A DNA stretch of 32,600 nucleotides from Balneolaceae bacterium (lineage in GTDB: Bacteria; Bacteroidota; Rhodothermia; Balneolales; Balneolaceae): positions 1 through 32,600 of the forward strand of contig JAASTO010000003.1 in the NCBI GenBank assembly GCA_021767245.1, given 5' to 3'. The position numbers and the translations under genes are program-made. The number at the start of each line of letters is the position of its first letter. Position 1 is the first letter of the stretch. The notes beneath the pieces are model-generated. The model saw nothing but the letters and a program-made list of their open reading frames with translations. It made no database searches and was not told the DNA's origin. This document shows positions 8,215 to 17,606 of this stretch, one piece after another.

Positions 8215-9441
8215 TTATCTTCCGAAGGTGATCACCTTAACCGGGTCCGTATTTGCAGCGACTCTTGCGGGGAACCAGGAGGCTAAACCGGAAAGGAGGA
8301 AGGTGACGATCGTAACGATCACAAAATCGATGAAATGAGGTTCCACAGGGGCGTAACTCATGTAATAATTTTCCTGAGAGAGAGGAATGATCTGGTAGTT
8401 GACCTGCAGGAAGTAGAATAACAGGGAAATTAAGATCCCAATGGTCAAGCCAACGCCAGCTACAAGTAAGCCTTCTATCAAAAATATCTGCCGGATGGCT
8501 TTTGATTTGCTTCCAATGGTTTTCAGGATACCAATATCACGGGTTCGTTCAAGCACCATCATCAGTATGGCACCAATAAGATTGAAAGCTGCTACGATGA
8601 TCATCCCGCTGATCACCAGAGGGATCATGTTTTCCTGAAGCTCGACCCAGGCAAATATATTTCCAAATATTTCAAAGATGGTTTCTACGTAGAAAGGAAA
8701 AATAATGGTTTGTCCTAACGTTTCTCTAAAGGATGCAATATCTGTGTCGTTGTTTACTCTGATCTCTACCGCATCTGCCTGGGTTTCAGAATATTTGAAG
8801 AGACTACGGGCATGTTGTCGGTCTACCAGGGCAAATACTCCATCAAACATATCAATTCCGGTTTCATAGATACCGGATAGACGGAATTGCTTGATCTCTG
8901 GCGAATTGATGAGGGAAGGGATGCCCTCTATGGTATATACCGTAATCACAGATCCAATTTCAGCTTGCAGATCGTCGGCCAGTTCTCTTCCAATCACAAT
9001 ACCCGCTAAGCCGGATGCATCCAAGCTGAGATCATAGTCTCCCTCTGACAAATAATTAGCAACACCATGGTCAGGTACTTCACGATTTACACCTTTTAAG
9101 GTCGTTCCGGTGACATTATCGCGGGTTTGTATCATCACCTGACCCTGAATCACGGATTGTTTGAAAGTGATCTCGGGATAGCGATCCAAATGAGTGAGTA
9201 AAGTATCCACCCGCTCAATGGGGCGGTTCACAAAAGAATTGATGGTCACGTGAGGGGCAAATTCCATGATCTTTCCGTTGATCGTGGATTTGAAACCGTG
9301 AACGATGGATAAAGCGATCAGGAGTCCGGCGGCACCAATGGCAATTCCGGCAATAGACATGTACTTGATGAAGGAAAGAAATCCCGAACTTTTTCGGGAC
9401 CCTTTGAAGTATCGTTTTGCAAGATACCACTCAAATCTCAT
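8215..9441 (-). CDS. LolC/LolE-family ABC transporter permease (FtsX/MacB type)
   Basis: 408 aa. The N-terminus RFEWYLAKRYF is typical of lipoprotein-releasing permeases. TM1 is at about 25-48, a large periplasmic domain spans about 50-270, and TM2 (272-296), TM3 (321-345) and TM4 (371-389) follow. The cytoplasmic coupling stretch ERTRDIGILKTIGS between TM2 and TM3 and the C-terminal FPARVAANTDPVKVI are family signatures. In known systems this permease works with the LolD ATPase to extract lipoproteins from the inner membrane towards the outer membrane; the many lipoproteins in this window are plausible clients (inference). No ATPase gene lies adjacent. It is downstream of lysS on the same strand, 125 bp away, so it may be read from the lysS promoter. 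Confidence 0.9.
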   Translation of the reverse strand: MRFEWYLAKRYFKGSRKSSGFLSFIKYMSIAGIAIGAAGLLIALSIVHGFKSTINGKIMEFAPHVTINSFVNRPIERVDTLLTHLDRYPEITFKQSVIQGQVMIQTRDNVTGTTLKGVNREVPDHGVANYLSEGDYDLSLDASGLAGIVIGRELADDLQAEIGSVITVYTIEGIPSLINSPEIKQFRLSGIYETGIDMFDGVFALVDRQHARSLFKYSETQADAVEIRVNNDTDIASFRETLGQTIIFPFYVETIFEIFGNIFAWVELQENMIPLVISGMIIVAAFNLIGAILMMVLERTRDIGILKTIGSKSKAIRQIFLIEGLLVAGVGLTIGILISLLFYFLQVNYQIIPLSQENYYMSYAPVEPHFIDFVIVTIVTFLLSGLASWFPARVAANTDPVKVITFGR

Positions 9442-9457
9442 GTGTTAGGTATTAGTT

Positions 9458-9547
9458 ATTCGTTATTTGATAAATGAAATGTCGAACTTTGTACTTGATC
9501 CTTAAAACAGGTTTAATTTTCATCATAGGCATTTTCGAATAACGAAT
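9458..9547. repeat. Inverted repeat ATTCGTTATT ... AATAACGAAT in the lysS-permease spacer
   Basis: Two 10-bp arms at 9458-9467 and 9538-9547, separated by 70 bp, both rich in TTCGTTA-like words. The loop is too long for a terminator. It might be a chance feature of AT-rich spacer DNA or a remnant of a small mobile repeat. Confidence 0.35.
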
Positions 9548-9566
9548 ATACCATTAACGACCTCTT

Positions 9567-11096
9567 TTATTCCGGTTTCATTTGAGGGAAAAACAGTACG
9601 TCGCGAATGGAATCAGAGTTGGTCATGATCATAGCCAACCGGTCAATGCCGATCCCAATACCTGCCGTGGGGGGCATGCCGTATTCCAGGGCACGGATAA
9701 AGTCATCATCAATAGTCATCGCTTCCTCATCGCCACCGGCACGCAGTTTGGCCTGCTCTTCGAGGCGTTCTCTCTGATCGATCGGATCATTGAGCTCGGT
9801 GTAGGCATTGGCGATCTCTTTGCCATTACAGATGGCTTCAAATCGTTCTACCAATCCTTCTTTGGAACGATGTTTCTTGGTAAGCGGGCTCATTTCGATG
9901 GGGTAATCGGTGATGAAGGTTGGCTGTATCAGTTTACCTTCCACATACTCACCAAAGATCTCATCAATGATCTTACCTGAACCGAAGGATTCATCAAGCT
10001 CGATGTGCAGCTCTTTGGCTACTTTCTTCAATTCATCCAGGTCCTTGCCATACAGGTCGTGCCCGGTTTCTTTTTCAATGGCCTCAAACAATGGAATTCG
10101 TGGCCACGGAGCTTTAAAGTCGATCTCGTGTTCGCCCACCTGAACTTTGGTTGAACCGTGGAGTTCAAGAGCTACTTTCTCAAGCATCTTTTCGGTGAAT
10201 TCCATCATCCAGTTGTAATCCTTGTAAGCCACATACAGCTCAACCTGAGTGAATTCCGGGTTGTGGAACCTTGACAGGCCTTCATTCCTGAAATCTTTTG
10301 AAAATTCATAGACCCCATCAAAGCCACCAACGATCAGTCGCTTCAGGTAAAGTTCATTGGCAATACGCAGATACAGGTCCATATCCAGAGCATTGTGATG
10401 TGTAACAAAAGGTTTCGCCGCGGCTCCCCCATAAATAGGCTGCAGGATCGGTGTTTCCACTTCCAGGTAGCCCTTTTCATTCATCATGTTACGCATGGTC
10501 TGAACCATCTGCGTACGTTGTTTAAAGGTCTCCCTTACCTGAGGGTTTACAATCAGGTCCACATACCGCATGCGGTACCGCTGTTCCTTATCAGTAAAGG
10601 CATCGTGAATGACTTTTTCGCCATCTTCATTTTCCACCTCTTTAGGAGTGGGGATAGGACGGATGGTCTTGGACAGAAACTGAAATTCTTCTGCATGGAT
10701 GGTGGTCTCACCGGTTCGGGTTTTAAATACAAACCCTTTGATCCCTACTATGTCTCCAATATCAGCAAGCTTTTTGAAAACGGTGTTATATTCTTCCACA
10801 CCTACGTCATCACGACGGATGTACACCTGAATCGTACCTTCAGAATCCTGCAGATTAAAGAAGGAAGCTTTCCCCATGATACGTCGCGTCATAATGCGAC
10901 CGGCTACACTAACTCTTTCTGTTTCAGGATTCTTTTCTTCATCCCTGATCAGTGTATCATCGTCTAAGATCTGTTTAGAGGTATAGGTCACATCAAAAGA
11001 GTAGGGATACGGGTTAACGCCCATTTCTTCTAATTGTTCAAGTTTTTCCCGGCGAATTTCTTCCTGTTCGGAAAGACTTAATTCCTGATCAGACAT
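9567..11096 (-). CDS. lysS: Lysyl-tRNA synthetase, class II
   Basis: 509 aa, the usual length. It charges tRNA-Lys with lysine using ATP. The N-terminal helical leader with REKLEQLEEMGVNPYPY is the normal start of bacterial LysRS. The OB-fold anticodon-binding domain is at about 63-145 (VSVAGRIMTRRIMGKASFF). Class II motif 2 is FRNEGLSRFHNPEFTQ (269-284), and motif 3 is GIGIGIDRLAMIM with Arg486. A clear TAnnTTTG promoter box lies 42 bp upstream, and a LolC/E permease gene follows. All expected parts are intact; nothing odd is seen. Confidence 0.98.
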   Translation of the reverse strand: MSDQELSLSEQEEIRREKLEQLEEMGVNPYPYSFDVTYTSKQILDDDTLIRDEEKNPETERVSVAGRIMTRRIMGKASFFNLQDSEGTIQVYIRRDDVGVEEYNTVFKKLADIGDIVGIKGFVFKTRTGETTIHAEEFQFLSKTIRPIPTPKEVENEDGEKVIHDAFTDKEQRYRMRYVDLIVNPQVRETFKQRTQMVQTMRNMMNEKGYLEVETPILQPIYGGAAAKPFVTHHNALDMDLYLRIANELYLKRLIVGGFDGVYEFSKDFRNEGLSRFHNPEFTQVELYVAYKDYNWMMEFTEKMLEKVALELHGSTKVQVGEHEIDFKAPWPRIPLFEAIEKETGHDLYGKDLDELKKVAKELHIELDESFGSGKIIDEIFGEYVEGKLIQPTFITDYPIEMSPLTKKHRSKEGLVERFEAICNGKEIANAYTELNDPIDQRERLEEQAKLRAGGDEEAMTIDDDFIRALEYGMPPTAGIGIGIDRLAMIMTNSDSIRDVLFFPQMKPE

Positions 11097-11137
11097 GTAG
11101 TACGTTTTAATTTTATTTACAGGTTTTTGATAAGCAC

Positions 11138-11145
11138 CAAAAATA
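11138..11145 (-). promoter_or_regulatory. -7 promoter box of lysS
   Basis: The minus strand reads TATTTTTG, an exact TAnnTTTG match, 42 bp before the lysS start. A -33 TTG at normal spacing is not evident. Confidence 0.55.
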
Positions 11146-11348
11146 CCGAATTAAGCTGAGAATTGTGAGTTTAAACGTCAATTAGTTTAATAATTCGGAT
11201 TTATGAAAATAGTTCATCACCCTTCTCTAGAAATTACTTAAACAGTTCCTAATACTTTTTTAACAAAGGTCTGATTAGATTCAGTGAAAACAACGATCAA
11301 ACAACTCTACATTGTGCGGTCTAAATCACTAACTCAAGACTTACCGTT

Positions 11349-13598
11349 ATGCGTAAAATATTCGTTTCGTATCTGGCGGTTTTCGGAATTTTGTTATCAG
11401 CTTGTGAAATACCGGATGATCCTAATTTCAGAACTTCCCATCGTATTGAGGCTCCTGTCATGTACGACAAAACGTTCCAGTTTATGGGGCAGGGCTCAAA
11501 TGTACTTATAGATACCACCTCTTCAGATTTTGATTCTCTCTTTTCTGTGGACGGAGATAACTTTATAACCATTTCTAAACAAGAAGATTTTGATTTTGGT
11601 GATCTGGATGATGCCATTCCTGAAGTCGATGTCACTCCAGCTTCCTTTGATACGGAGGTGGGAGAGATCGAGATCGGCAGTTTTTCATCGGGTTCCGGTG
11701 GGAACCTTGGTGAGGCAAGCTTTCAGGATATAACCGGCTTAAATCCCGCTTTATTTTCACCAGGGATACAAATACCCGGCGGACAAACACCGACTCCTGT
11801 AAACATACAGGTTGGGGCGAATACCGATTACTTTGTAAGTGCCACCATCAAAAACGGCTCGGTTGAACTTACGCTGACCAATGATCTTGGTTTCGATATT
11901 GATGTCGCTGACATAGACCTGAAATCAGGCAACACAGTGATCACTTCAACCACTTTCAATAATGTAGCCCACAACAGTACAGTTACCGGGCAATTTGTTT
12001 TTGCCAATGGTGATGTTCTTCAGGATCTGAATGTAGATGTGTCGGTCACGTGGTCAGCCCAAACCTCTCAGGACAATCCCGGCAGTTTGATCGTAGATAG
12101 CCTGGAAGGGGTGGATCTGGTGGCCTCTGAAGTTGAGGCTGCCGTGGAAGCCCAAACCTTCGAAAGCAGTGATGTGACTACCCTGGATAACACTGAATTC
12201 CAGTTTACTGAAGCCGGCCACTATGTGGAATTGCAATCGGGTGATCTGATGATCTCTGAGATCATCAATAATCTGGATATTACCATTGAGAATATGGCGA
12301 TATCCTTTCCGGGGATACGTACGGCACCTTATGCTGAAGGAGATTCATTGGTCATAGTGTATAATGGAGCAACCGAGATCACCAGAGATGGATCAGCTCC
12401 GGCCAGAAGTATGGATCTTTCCGGCTACCGTATTTTTGCAGAAGACAATCAGGTTGAATACAATATCTCGGCTCAAACCGAAAATACTCAGGAAGGCAGC
12501 GGGTCGGAAACCCGGGTCATCTCCGAAACTGATAATGTTGCAGCTACAGTATCTATCAATAATTTACAAATTGCCGAAGCATTTGGGGTGATAGTATCCA
12601 AAGACGTGCTGTTGGGTGATGATGATCCAAACAACGGGATCGATCAGCTGGATCTGTACAATGACACAGAGGCTGAACTGATAGAAATTGATGGCCTTGA
12701 AGACCTGTCCGATAAGCTTGATGGTATTGAGTTTACCGACCCAACCATTTCTATTGACTATACGACCAATCTCGAAGTGGGAGCAACCGTTTACGGAGCC
12801 TTCTTAGGCATAAATTCCAACAATGAGGTGATCTACCTGACGGGAGATGCCGGCAGTATGTATGAGGTCACAACACCGGTTGCGGGGTTGAATGCCAATG
12901 GAATGGCTTTAGCACCTGAAGATCTCATTAAATTTGATATCGATACAAACACCGGCAGCGGTTCGATCAACTTTTATGCGTCAAATACCAATGTGGATGA
13001 CTTTCTCAACAACCTTCCTGATGAGATCCGATTCATCGGTGTAGCCACGGTTAACGAAAATAACGAAGCCGGAACCGTGACATCACCCATTGAATTTGAA
13101 CCGACGATCAACGTGAATATTCCGCTTGCACTGAGAACCACGCAGGCCGCTACGTTCACGGATACTACGGATCAGGACCTGGGTGATCTGCCATCCACAC
13201 AAAATGGGGATGACAGCCGGCTCACTGAAGGACGTATCATCATAGATTACACCAATGGTATTCCGCTGGAGATAGATCTTGAAGTGACCTTCATGGATGA
13301 AAATTATTCACCCATTACCAGCATACCAATTTCAGGAGACGAGATTAAACTGATGGCATCAGGCATTGATCAGGGTACACAATTTGCCGATACGCCTTCT
13401 TCAGGCACCATGCAGATCGTGCTCAACGATAACCAACTGGAGCAACTGTATCAAACCAGATATCTGGAAATTTCAGCCTGGTTGCTGACAACAGATACAA
13501 ACAGTGACGGAGTGGGAGATGATGTTAAGATTAGAACCACAGACGCGATCACACTTTCAGTGAGTGCCGATCTTAGCATCGAAACGGAGGTAAACTAA
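11349..13598 (+). CDS. Large lipoprotein, hypothetical, strand-rich
   Basis: 749 aa. The signal peptide ends in LLSACE, a lipobox with Cys19, so it is a lipoprotein. The rest is acidic, rich in Asp/Asn/Thr and alternating beta-strand patterns, with several Ig-like stretches (for example VSATIKNGSVELTLTNDLGFDIDVADI at about 165-190, too weak to name a domain). Asp-rich turns (DTNTGSGS, DTNSDGVGDD) could bind calcium. No catalytic motif was seen. The stop codon overlaps the next start (TAATG), and a strong GGAGG lies inside its end, so it is translated with the downstream outer-membrane barrel gene. This suggests a lipoprotein partner on the outer membrane (inference). I do not recognise the family beyond this. 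Confidence 0.85.
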   Translation: MRKIFVSYLAVFGILLSACEIPDDPNFRTSHRIEAPVMYDKTFQFMGQGSNVLIDTTSSDFDSLFSVDGDNFITISKQEDFDFGDLDDAIPEVDVTPASFDTEVGEIEIGSFSSGSGGNLGEASFQDITGLNPALFSPGIQIPGGQTPTPVNIQVGANTDYFVSATIKNGSVELTLTNDLGFDIDVADIDLKSGNTVITSTTFNNVAHNSTVTGQFVFANGDVLQDLNVDVSVTWSAQTSQDNPGSLIVDSLEGVDLVASEVEAAVEAQTFESSDVTTLDNTEFQFTEAGHYVELQSGDLMISEIINNLDITIENMAISFPGIRTAPYAEGDSLVIVYNGATEITRDGSAPARSMDLSGYRIFAEDNQVEYNISAQTENTQEGSGSETRVISETDNVAATVSINNLQIAEAFGVIVSKDVLLGDDDPNNGIDQLDLYNDTEAELIEIDGLEDLSDKLDGIEFTDPTISIDYTTNLEVGATVYGAFLGINSNNEVIYLTGDAGSMYEVTTPVAGLNANGMALAPEDLIKFDIDTNTGSGSINFYASNTNVDDFLNNLPDEIRFIGVATVNENNEAGTVTSPIEFEPTINVNIPLALRTTQAATFTDTTDQDLGDLPSTQNGDDSRLTEGRIIIDYTNGIPLEIDLEVTFMDENYSPITSIPISGDEIKLMASGIDQGTQFADTPSSGTMQIVLNDNQLEQLYQTRYLEISAWLLTTDTNSDGVGDDVKIRTTDAITLSVSADLSIETEVN

Positions 13599-15121
13599 TG
13601 AGACGTTCAGATTACTTTAAAAGACTACAAAAATTAACCGTTTTGATGATCCTGATGACAGGTCTGATGTCGGTTGATGCGCTATCACAATCCCGCCATT
13701 TCAATGCTCAATCCGTAGGTATGGGAGGAGGCGGAACCGCTTATATTGATGGTTTTAATGCCAATTTTGTGAACCCGGCGAACCTCATGCTGGATACGCA
13801 CAGAAACCGAACACAGATCGGTATAGCACCTACCGGGTTTAAAGCCGGGGGGACACTCGCCAATTTTGCCGTGTATAACGATTACCTGACCACAGGCTTA
13901 CTAATTTCTGGCGAGACCCGGGAAAATATGCTTAATGACTGGTTTGGTGAAAGTTCTGCCAATACCCGACAAATGGCCGGTACGGTAAATCTATCGCCCA
14001 TTGGTGTTTCTCACCGAAGAGCCGGTCAGGCTTTTAGTATTGCCACCCGATTCCGGTTCACGGAAGATCTTACGGTCAATAAGGGACTTGCTGAACTAAT
14101 GACCTATGGCCTGGATGCCGATAAATTCTCGGATCCAACCCCGGTCAATTTCAATTCAAGTACTGTGGCTTTTGCTGAGATCTCGTTCGGATATGCAAGA
14201 AAGCTTCTGGAGATCCCGAACCTGTTGTTTGCAAAAGATGTGAAACTGTACGCCGGTGTGGCTCCAAAATTTCTGTATGGAGTGTATGCCACTGATGCAG
14301 ATTTTCAGTCGACTTTGCAAATGACAAGAGGAAGTCAGAGTTCTCCATTTACCGTGAATCATGATTTCAGTTACAGCCTGAATACCATCGGGCAGCTTTC
14401 AGAGCAGCTACAAGCCTTTGAAGCGGCCTACAATCAGGATAGTGATGCTGATATCGATGATTATGTGGATTATGAGGGGGATGACATTGGTGATGTGGAT
14501 GCCACAGGTTTTGGCGTTGACCTTGGGGCAACCCTTGAGATGGATGTATCTTACCTGCCAATTCCGTTATTCATTGATAAAGACAAGACACTTCGCCTGT
14601 CTATGTCCATTACAGATCTCGGATCCATAACCTATAAGAAAACCCCATCCCGTATTTATGCAGATGGCGTATTCACGTATAATGGAGCTCAGGATGAGGA
14701 TTCGTTTGACGACTATTTCGACAACCTTGGAGACAGCCTGAAGACCGACGTGTACGGTAATTTTGATGCCGAACAAACCGGAGGTATCAAACACACCTTG
14801 CCGGGCATGTACAACTTCGGTGCTTCGCTGGAGATGGGTAAACTTTTGGTTGCCCTCGACTATGGGTTTGGGTTCAATAATGATGGAATCAACTCAAGAC
14901 GAAGCGTTCTGAACCTTGGGGCTCAGTACAGACTGTTTGGTTTTGTGCCTATCCGGGCAGGAACCACTTTAGGCGGATATTCCTCTGCAGCCTATTCAGC
15001 GGGGATCGGACTTGATTTCCAGTTCCTTGAGTTCACGGTTGGAGCCTCAACCGTAGCAAATTCCCGAAACTCGGGAAGTTCTGCTACAGCTGCTTGGAGT
15101 GGGTTTGTGATCAGATTTTAG
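13598..15121 (+). CDS. Outer-membrane beta-barrel protein, DUF5723-like
   Basis: 507 aa. The signal peptide reaches about Ser30 (ALS before Gln31). The mature start AQSVGMGGGGTAYIDGFNANFVNPANL is the hallmark of the PorV/FadL-like and DUF5723 proteins of Bacteroidota, where a Gly-rich turn is followed by NPA. Alternating hydrophobic strands run to the C-terminus, which ends WSGFVIRF with a terminal Phe, the usual signal for the outer-membrane assembly machine. Asp-rich loops at about 280-310 (DSDADIDDYVDYEGDD) are probably extracellular. The start is fixed by GGAGG at 13586-13590, 7 bases before the ATG, and by the one-base overlap with the preceding lipoprotein gene. The cargo or role is unknown. 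Confidence 0.85.
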   Translation: MRRSDYFKRLQKLTVLMILMTGLMSVDALSQSRHFNAQSVGMGGGGTAYIDGFNANFVNPANLMLDTHRNRTQIGIAPTGFKAGGTLANFAVYNDYLTTGLLISGETRENMLNDWFGESSANTRQMAGTVNLSPIGVSHRRAGQAFSIATRFRFTEDLTVNKGLAELMTYGLDADKFSDPTPVNFNSSTVAFAEISFGYARKLLEIPNLLFAKDVKLYAGVAPKFLYGVYATDADFQSTLQMTRGSQSSPFTVNHDFSYSLNTIGQLSEQLQAFEAAYNQDSDADIDDYVDYEGDDIGDVDATGFGVDLGATLEMDVSYLPIPLFIDKDKTLRLSMSITDLGSITYKKTPSRIYADGVFTYNGAQDEDSFDDYFDNLGDSLKTDVYGNFDAEQTGGIKHTLPGMYNFGASLEMGKLLVALDYGFGFNNDGINSRRSVLNLGAQYRLFGFVPIRAGTTLGGYSSAAYSAGIGLDFQFLEFTVGASTVANSRNSGSSATAAWSGFVIRF

Positions 15122-15185
15122 AAGAATTTGATCTGATCGAAACGAATTAAATATCTTAAAAGCTCGTTATGAGGGTCAATTAAAA

Positions 15186-15533
15186 ATGATTCGCATGACG
15201 AGCTTTGCTATTTATGAATTTGTGGCTGTTATACTTGCTTTACCGTTGAGCTATATATTGGCATGGGTGGCAAGAAAGTACACTTTTTCGACCTACAAGG
15301 ATGAAGTGGACCGCCTGTTTGCGGCAGTCTGGAATGGAGAGGAGGAAGACGAGTTAAACGCCTGGCTGAAAGTGTATCGAATTTATCTTCACAAGAGATC
15401 TCCAAAGAAGAAACGATACATACTCAGTAACATTAATTCTCTCAATAAGCAGACGATATACAGTTCGGTTCTGGTAGATGAAAAAGGCAACCTTAAACAG
15501 GGTTCGGATCCCATAGAAACAGACCCCGTCTAA
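15186..15533 (+). CDS. Small membrane protein, hypothetical
   Basis: 115 aa. One N-terminal membrane helix (about residues 7-29, YEFVAVILALPLSYILAWVA) is followed by a charged cytoplasmic-type domain with an acidic patch (GEEEDELNAW) and a basic patch (HKRSPKKKRY). Another Met lies at residue 4 and is an equally possible start. A weak promoter (TTTG at 15127-15130 and TATCTTAA at 15151-15158) stands just upstream. It is convergent with pncA, with one base between the stop codons and no terminator between. No family was recognised. Confidence 0.7.
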   Translation: MIRMTSFAIYEFVAVILALPLSYILAWVARKYTFSTYKDEVDRLFAAVWNGEEEDELNAWLKVYRIYLHKRSPKKKRYILSNINSLNKQTIYSSVLVDEKGNLKQGSDPIETDPV

Positions 15534-15534
15534 C

Positions 15535-16143
15535 TTAGACCTCCGAAGAAGTAAGCATATTAACACCGGCTTCCTTCATTTCATGCATGGCTTTTTCCAC
15601 AGATCCTTCGATATCGATTCCGCGTACGGCATCGGTAATCAAATTAACCTTGTAACCAAGTTTACGGCCGTCCAAAGCGGTCCATTTCACGCAGAAGTCG
15701 GTGGCAAGTCCGCCAACATAAAGTTCTTCAATACCCCGTGCCTGCAGGTATCCGTGTAATCCCGTTACCGTGGTTTGGTCGTTTTCGAAGAAAGCCGAGT
15801 AGGAATCAATATCTTTTCTAAATCCTTTACGGATGATGAGTTGTGACGGTTCAAGACGGAGTTTTTCGTGGAAGTCGGCTCCTTCGGTTCCCTGAACACA
15901 ATGATCCGGCCAAAGGACCTGCTCTCCGTACTTCATTTCAACGGTATCATAAGGTGACTTGCCTTTATGATTTGAAGCAAAGGACAAATGAGAGGAAGGA
16001 TGCCAATCCTGAGTTTGTACGATACAATTGAAGGCACCCAATAGGTTGTTGATGGGGGAGATAACCTCATCGCCACCGGGAACCGCCAATGCACCTCCGG
16101 GACAAAAATCGTTTTGAACGTCAACAATGATCAATGCTTTCAT
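15535..16143 (-). CDS. pncA: Nicotinamidase
   Basis: 202 aa. It hydrolyses nicotinamide to nicotinate and ammonium in NAD salvage. All expected residues are visible: the catalytic triad Asp8 (IVDVQNDF), Lys106 (IIRKGF) and Cys151 (ATDFCVKWTALDG), and the metal ligands Asp46, His48 (QDWHP) and His81 (WPDHCVQGT). The length matches the E. coli-type enzyme. It lies 6 bp downstream of pncB on the same strand, so the two steps nicotinamide to nicotinate to nicotinate mononucleotide are encoded together. Confidence 0.97.
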   Translation of the reverse strand: MKALIIVDVQNDFCPGGALAVPGGDEVISPINNLLGAFNCIVQTQDWHPSSHLSFASNHKGKSPYDTVEMKYGEQVLWPDHCVQGTEGADFHEKLRLEPSQLIIRKGFRKDIDSYSAFFENDQTTVTGLHGYLQARGIEELYVGGLATDFCVKWTALDGRKLGYKVNLITDAVRGIDIEGSVEKAMHEMKEAGVNMLTSSEV

Positions 16144-16149
16144 AGATAT

Positions 16150-17547
16150 CTAAGCTTTTTTGAGTAATTCTATTTTCAATTCACGCAGTTGATTACTTAA
16201 GCCCACTTTGTAAACATGGGGATTATCAAATCGTTTGTGCTCATCGTTTAATTTCTGAAGTCTTGAATGAGCGTATTGGGCACTCTCTTTTAGGGTAGGG
16301 ATCTCAATAACAACCTGACCGTTTTCAACCACTTTGTGCTGTAATTCTTCGGATCTGAGGTGCCCAACATGGGTAGAACGGTGAGTTATGTACGGGTGAT
16401 AGATCACGTCCGGGATCTCTTCATCTGCAAGGGCAATGCCATCACTGTAAAAACTCCCATCCTGATTGAAATAGCGGATCACTTTTTTAGCATCCGGCAG
16501 CGTGATCTTTTCTTCATTCTCAGAGATCTTAAGGGTGGGCTTACCGTTGATGGAACTCAGTTTATATACTCCATCCAGGGCAGGGTCGTCATAGGCTGTA
16601 ACCAGTTTGGTTCCAACCCCAAATAGATCGATCGGTGCCCCCTGATCGAACAAACTCTTGATCAGGTACTCATCAAGCTGATTGGAAACAGCTATCTTAA
16701 CGTACTCGAGGCCGGCTTTATCCAGCATCTCTCGGCTTTTACGAGCAAAATAAGCGAGGTCACCACTGTCAAGACGTATTCCAACAAGTTTGCGACCTTT
16801 TTCTTCCAGTTCCTTGGCGACCTTGATTGCATTTGGAACGCCATGTTTCAGGGTACTATAGGTATCCACTAATAAGATGGAAGAGTCCGGGTAAAATTGA
16901 GCATAAGTTCTGAAAGCAGTCAACTCATCCTCAAATGATTGGATCCAGGAGTGTGCCATAGTTCCGTTGACAGGAATATCATTCTGCATACCTGCCAGCA
17001 CATTTGAGGTTCCTTCAAAGCCACCGATGATCGCTGCCTTGGATGCCTGTAATCCACCCAAACCCTGAGAGCGCCTGAGGCCAAAATCGACGACCGGTTT
17101 TTCACCGGCTGCCTGTTTGATACGGGCGGCTTTAGTGGCTATCAATGAAGAAAAATTCAAGGTATTCAATAATAACGTTTCCAGGATTTGAGCTTCTATA
17201 ATGGTACCCTCAACCCGAAGGACCGGTTCATTAGGAAAGATCACTTCACCTTCTTTAACGGAATGGATGGTAGGTTTGAACTCAAATTCTTTCAGGTAAG
17301 TAAGGAATTCTTCTTTGAAACCCTGCTTCCGCAAAAAATCAATTTCATCTGCATGAAATTTAAAATTCTGAATCATCTGAAGGAGATCACTTAAGCCTGC
17401 GAATATTACATACCCTCCGTCGAACGGGAGTCGGCGAAAGAAGTAGTCAAAGGTAGCGGGTTGTTCATGGCGACCGGAGAGAAAATATCCCTGGGCCATG
17501 GTCAATTCATAAAGGTCGGTGTAAAGAGCTGGTTTTTTTAAGATCAT
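16150..17547 (-). CDS. pncB: Nicotinate phosphoribosyltransferase
   Basis: 465 aa. It converts nicotinate, PRPP and ATP into nicotinate mononucleotide. The N-terminus ALYTDLYELTMAQGYF is the family start. VDFGLRRSQG (153-162) and GTMAHSW (195-201) are present, the latter with His199 at the place of the phosphorylated histidine of characterised PncB. VGIRLDSGDL is the conserved phosphate/PRPP-site stretch. The length is that of the B. subtilis-like group. It is the first gene of a pncB-pncA pair. The start ATG stands only 13 bp after a terminator hairpin of the upstream gene and 5 bp after TATTTTG, so its transcript may have little or no leader. Confidence 0.97.
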   Translation of the reverse strand: MILKKPALYTDLYELTMAQGYFLSGRHEQPATFDYFFRRLPFDGGYVIFAGLSDLLQMIQNFKFHADEIDFLRKQGFKEEFLTYLKEFEFKPTIHSVKEGEVIFPNEPVLRVEGTIIEAQILETLLLNTLNFSSLIATKAARIKQAAGEKPVVDFGLRRSQGLGGLQASKAAIIGGFEGTSNVLAGMQNDIPVNGTMAHSWIQSFEDELTAFRTYAQFYPDSSILLVDTYSTLKHGVPNAIKVAKELEEKGRKLVGIRLDSGDLAYFARKSREMLDKAGLEYVKIAVSNQLDEYLIKSLFDQGAPIDLFGVGTKLVTAYDDPALDGVYKLSSINGKPTLKISENEEKITLPDAKKVIRYFNQDGSFYSDGIALADEEIPDVIYHPYITHRSTHVGHLRSEELQHKVVENGQVVIEIPTLKESAQYAHSRLQKLNDEHKRFDNPHVYKVGLSNQLRELKIELLKKA

Positions 17548-17560
17548 GAGCGCAAAATAA

Positions 17561-17589
17561 AAAGGCTTTCCGTAAATCAGAAAGCCTTT
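17561..17589 (-). terminator. Terminator of the LpoB-like gene
   Basis: On the minus strand AAAGGCTTTC, a 9-base loop and GAAAGCCTTT form a perfect 10-bp stem followed by TTATTTTG. It begins 18 bp after the stop of 17607-18212. The T-run overlaps the sequence immediately before the pncB start. Confidence 0.85.
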
Positions 17590-17606
17590 AATGATTTTAG
17601 GAGAAT

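Noticed and set aside
8077..8286. 69-codon plus-strand open frame
   Set aside because: Overlaps the 3' end of the permease gene, has no start signal and no protein-like pattern.
9458..9547. Terminator between lysS and the permease
   Set aside because: Arms are 70 bp apart and AT-rich with no T-run; kept only as a weak repeat.
10395..10967. 190-codon plus-strand open frame
   Set aside because: Antisense shadow of lysS, where the real frame carries class II motifs.
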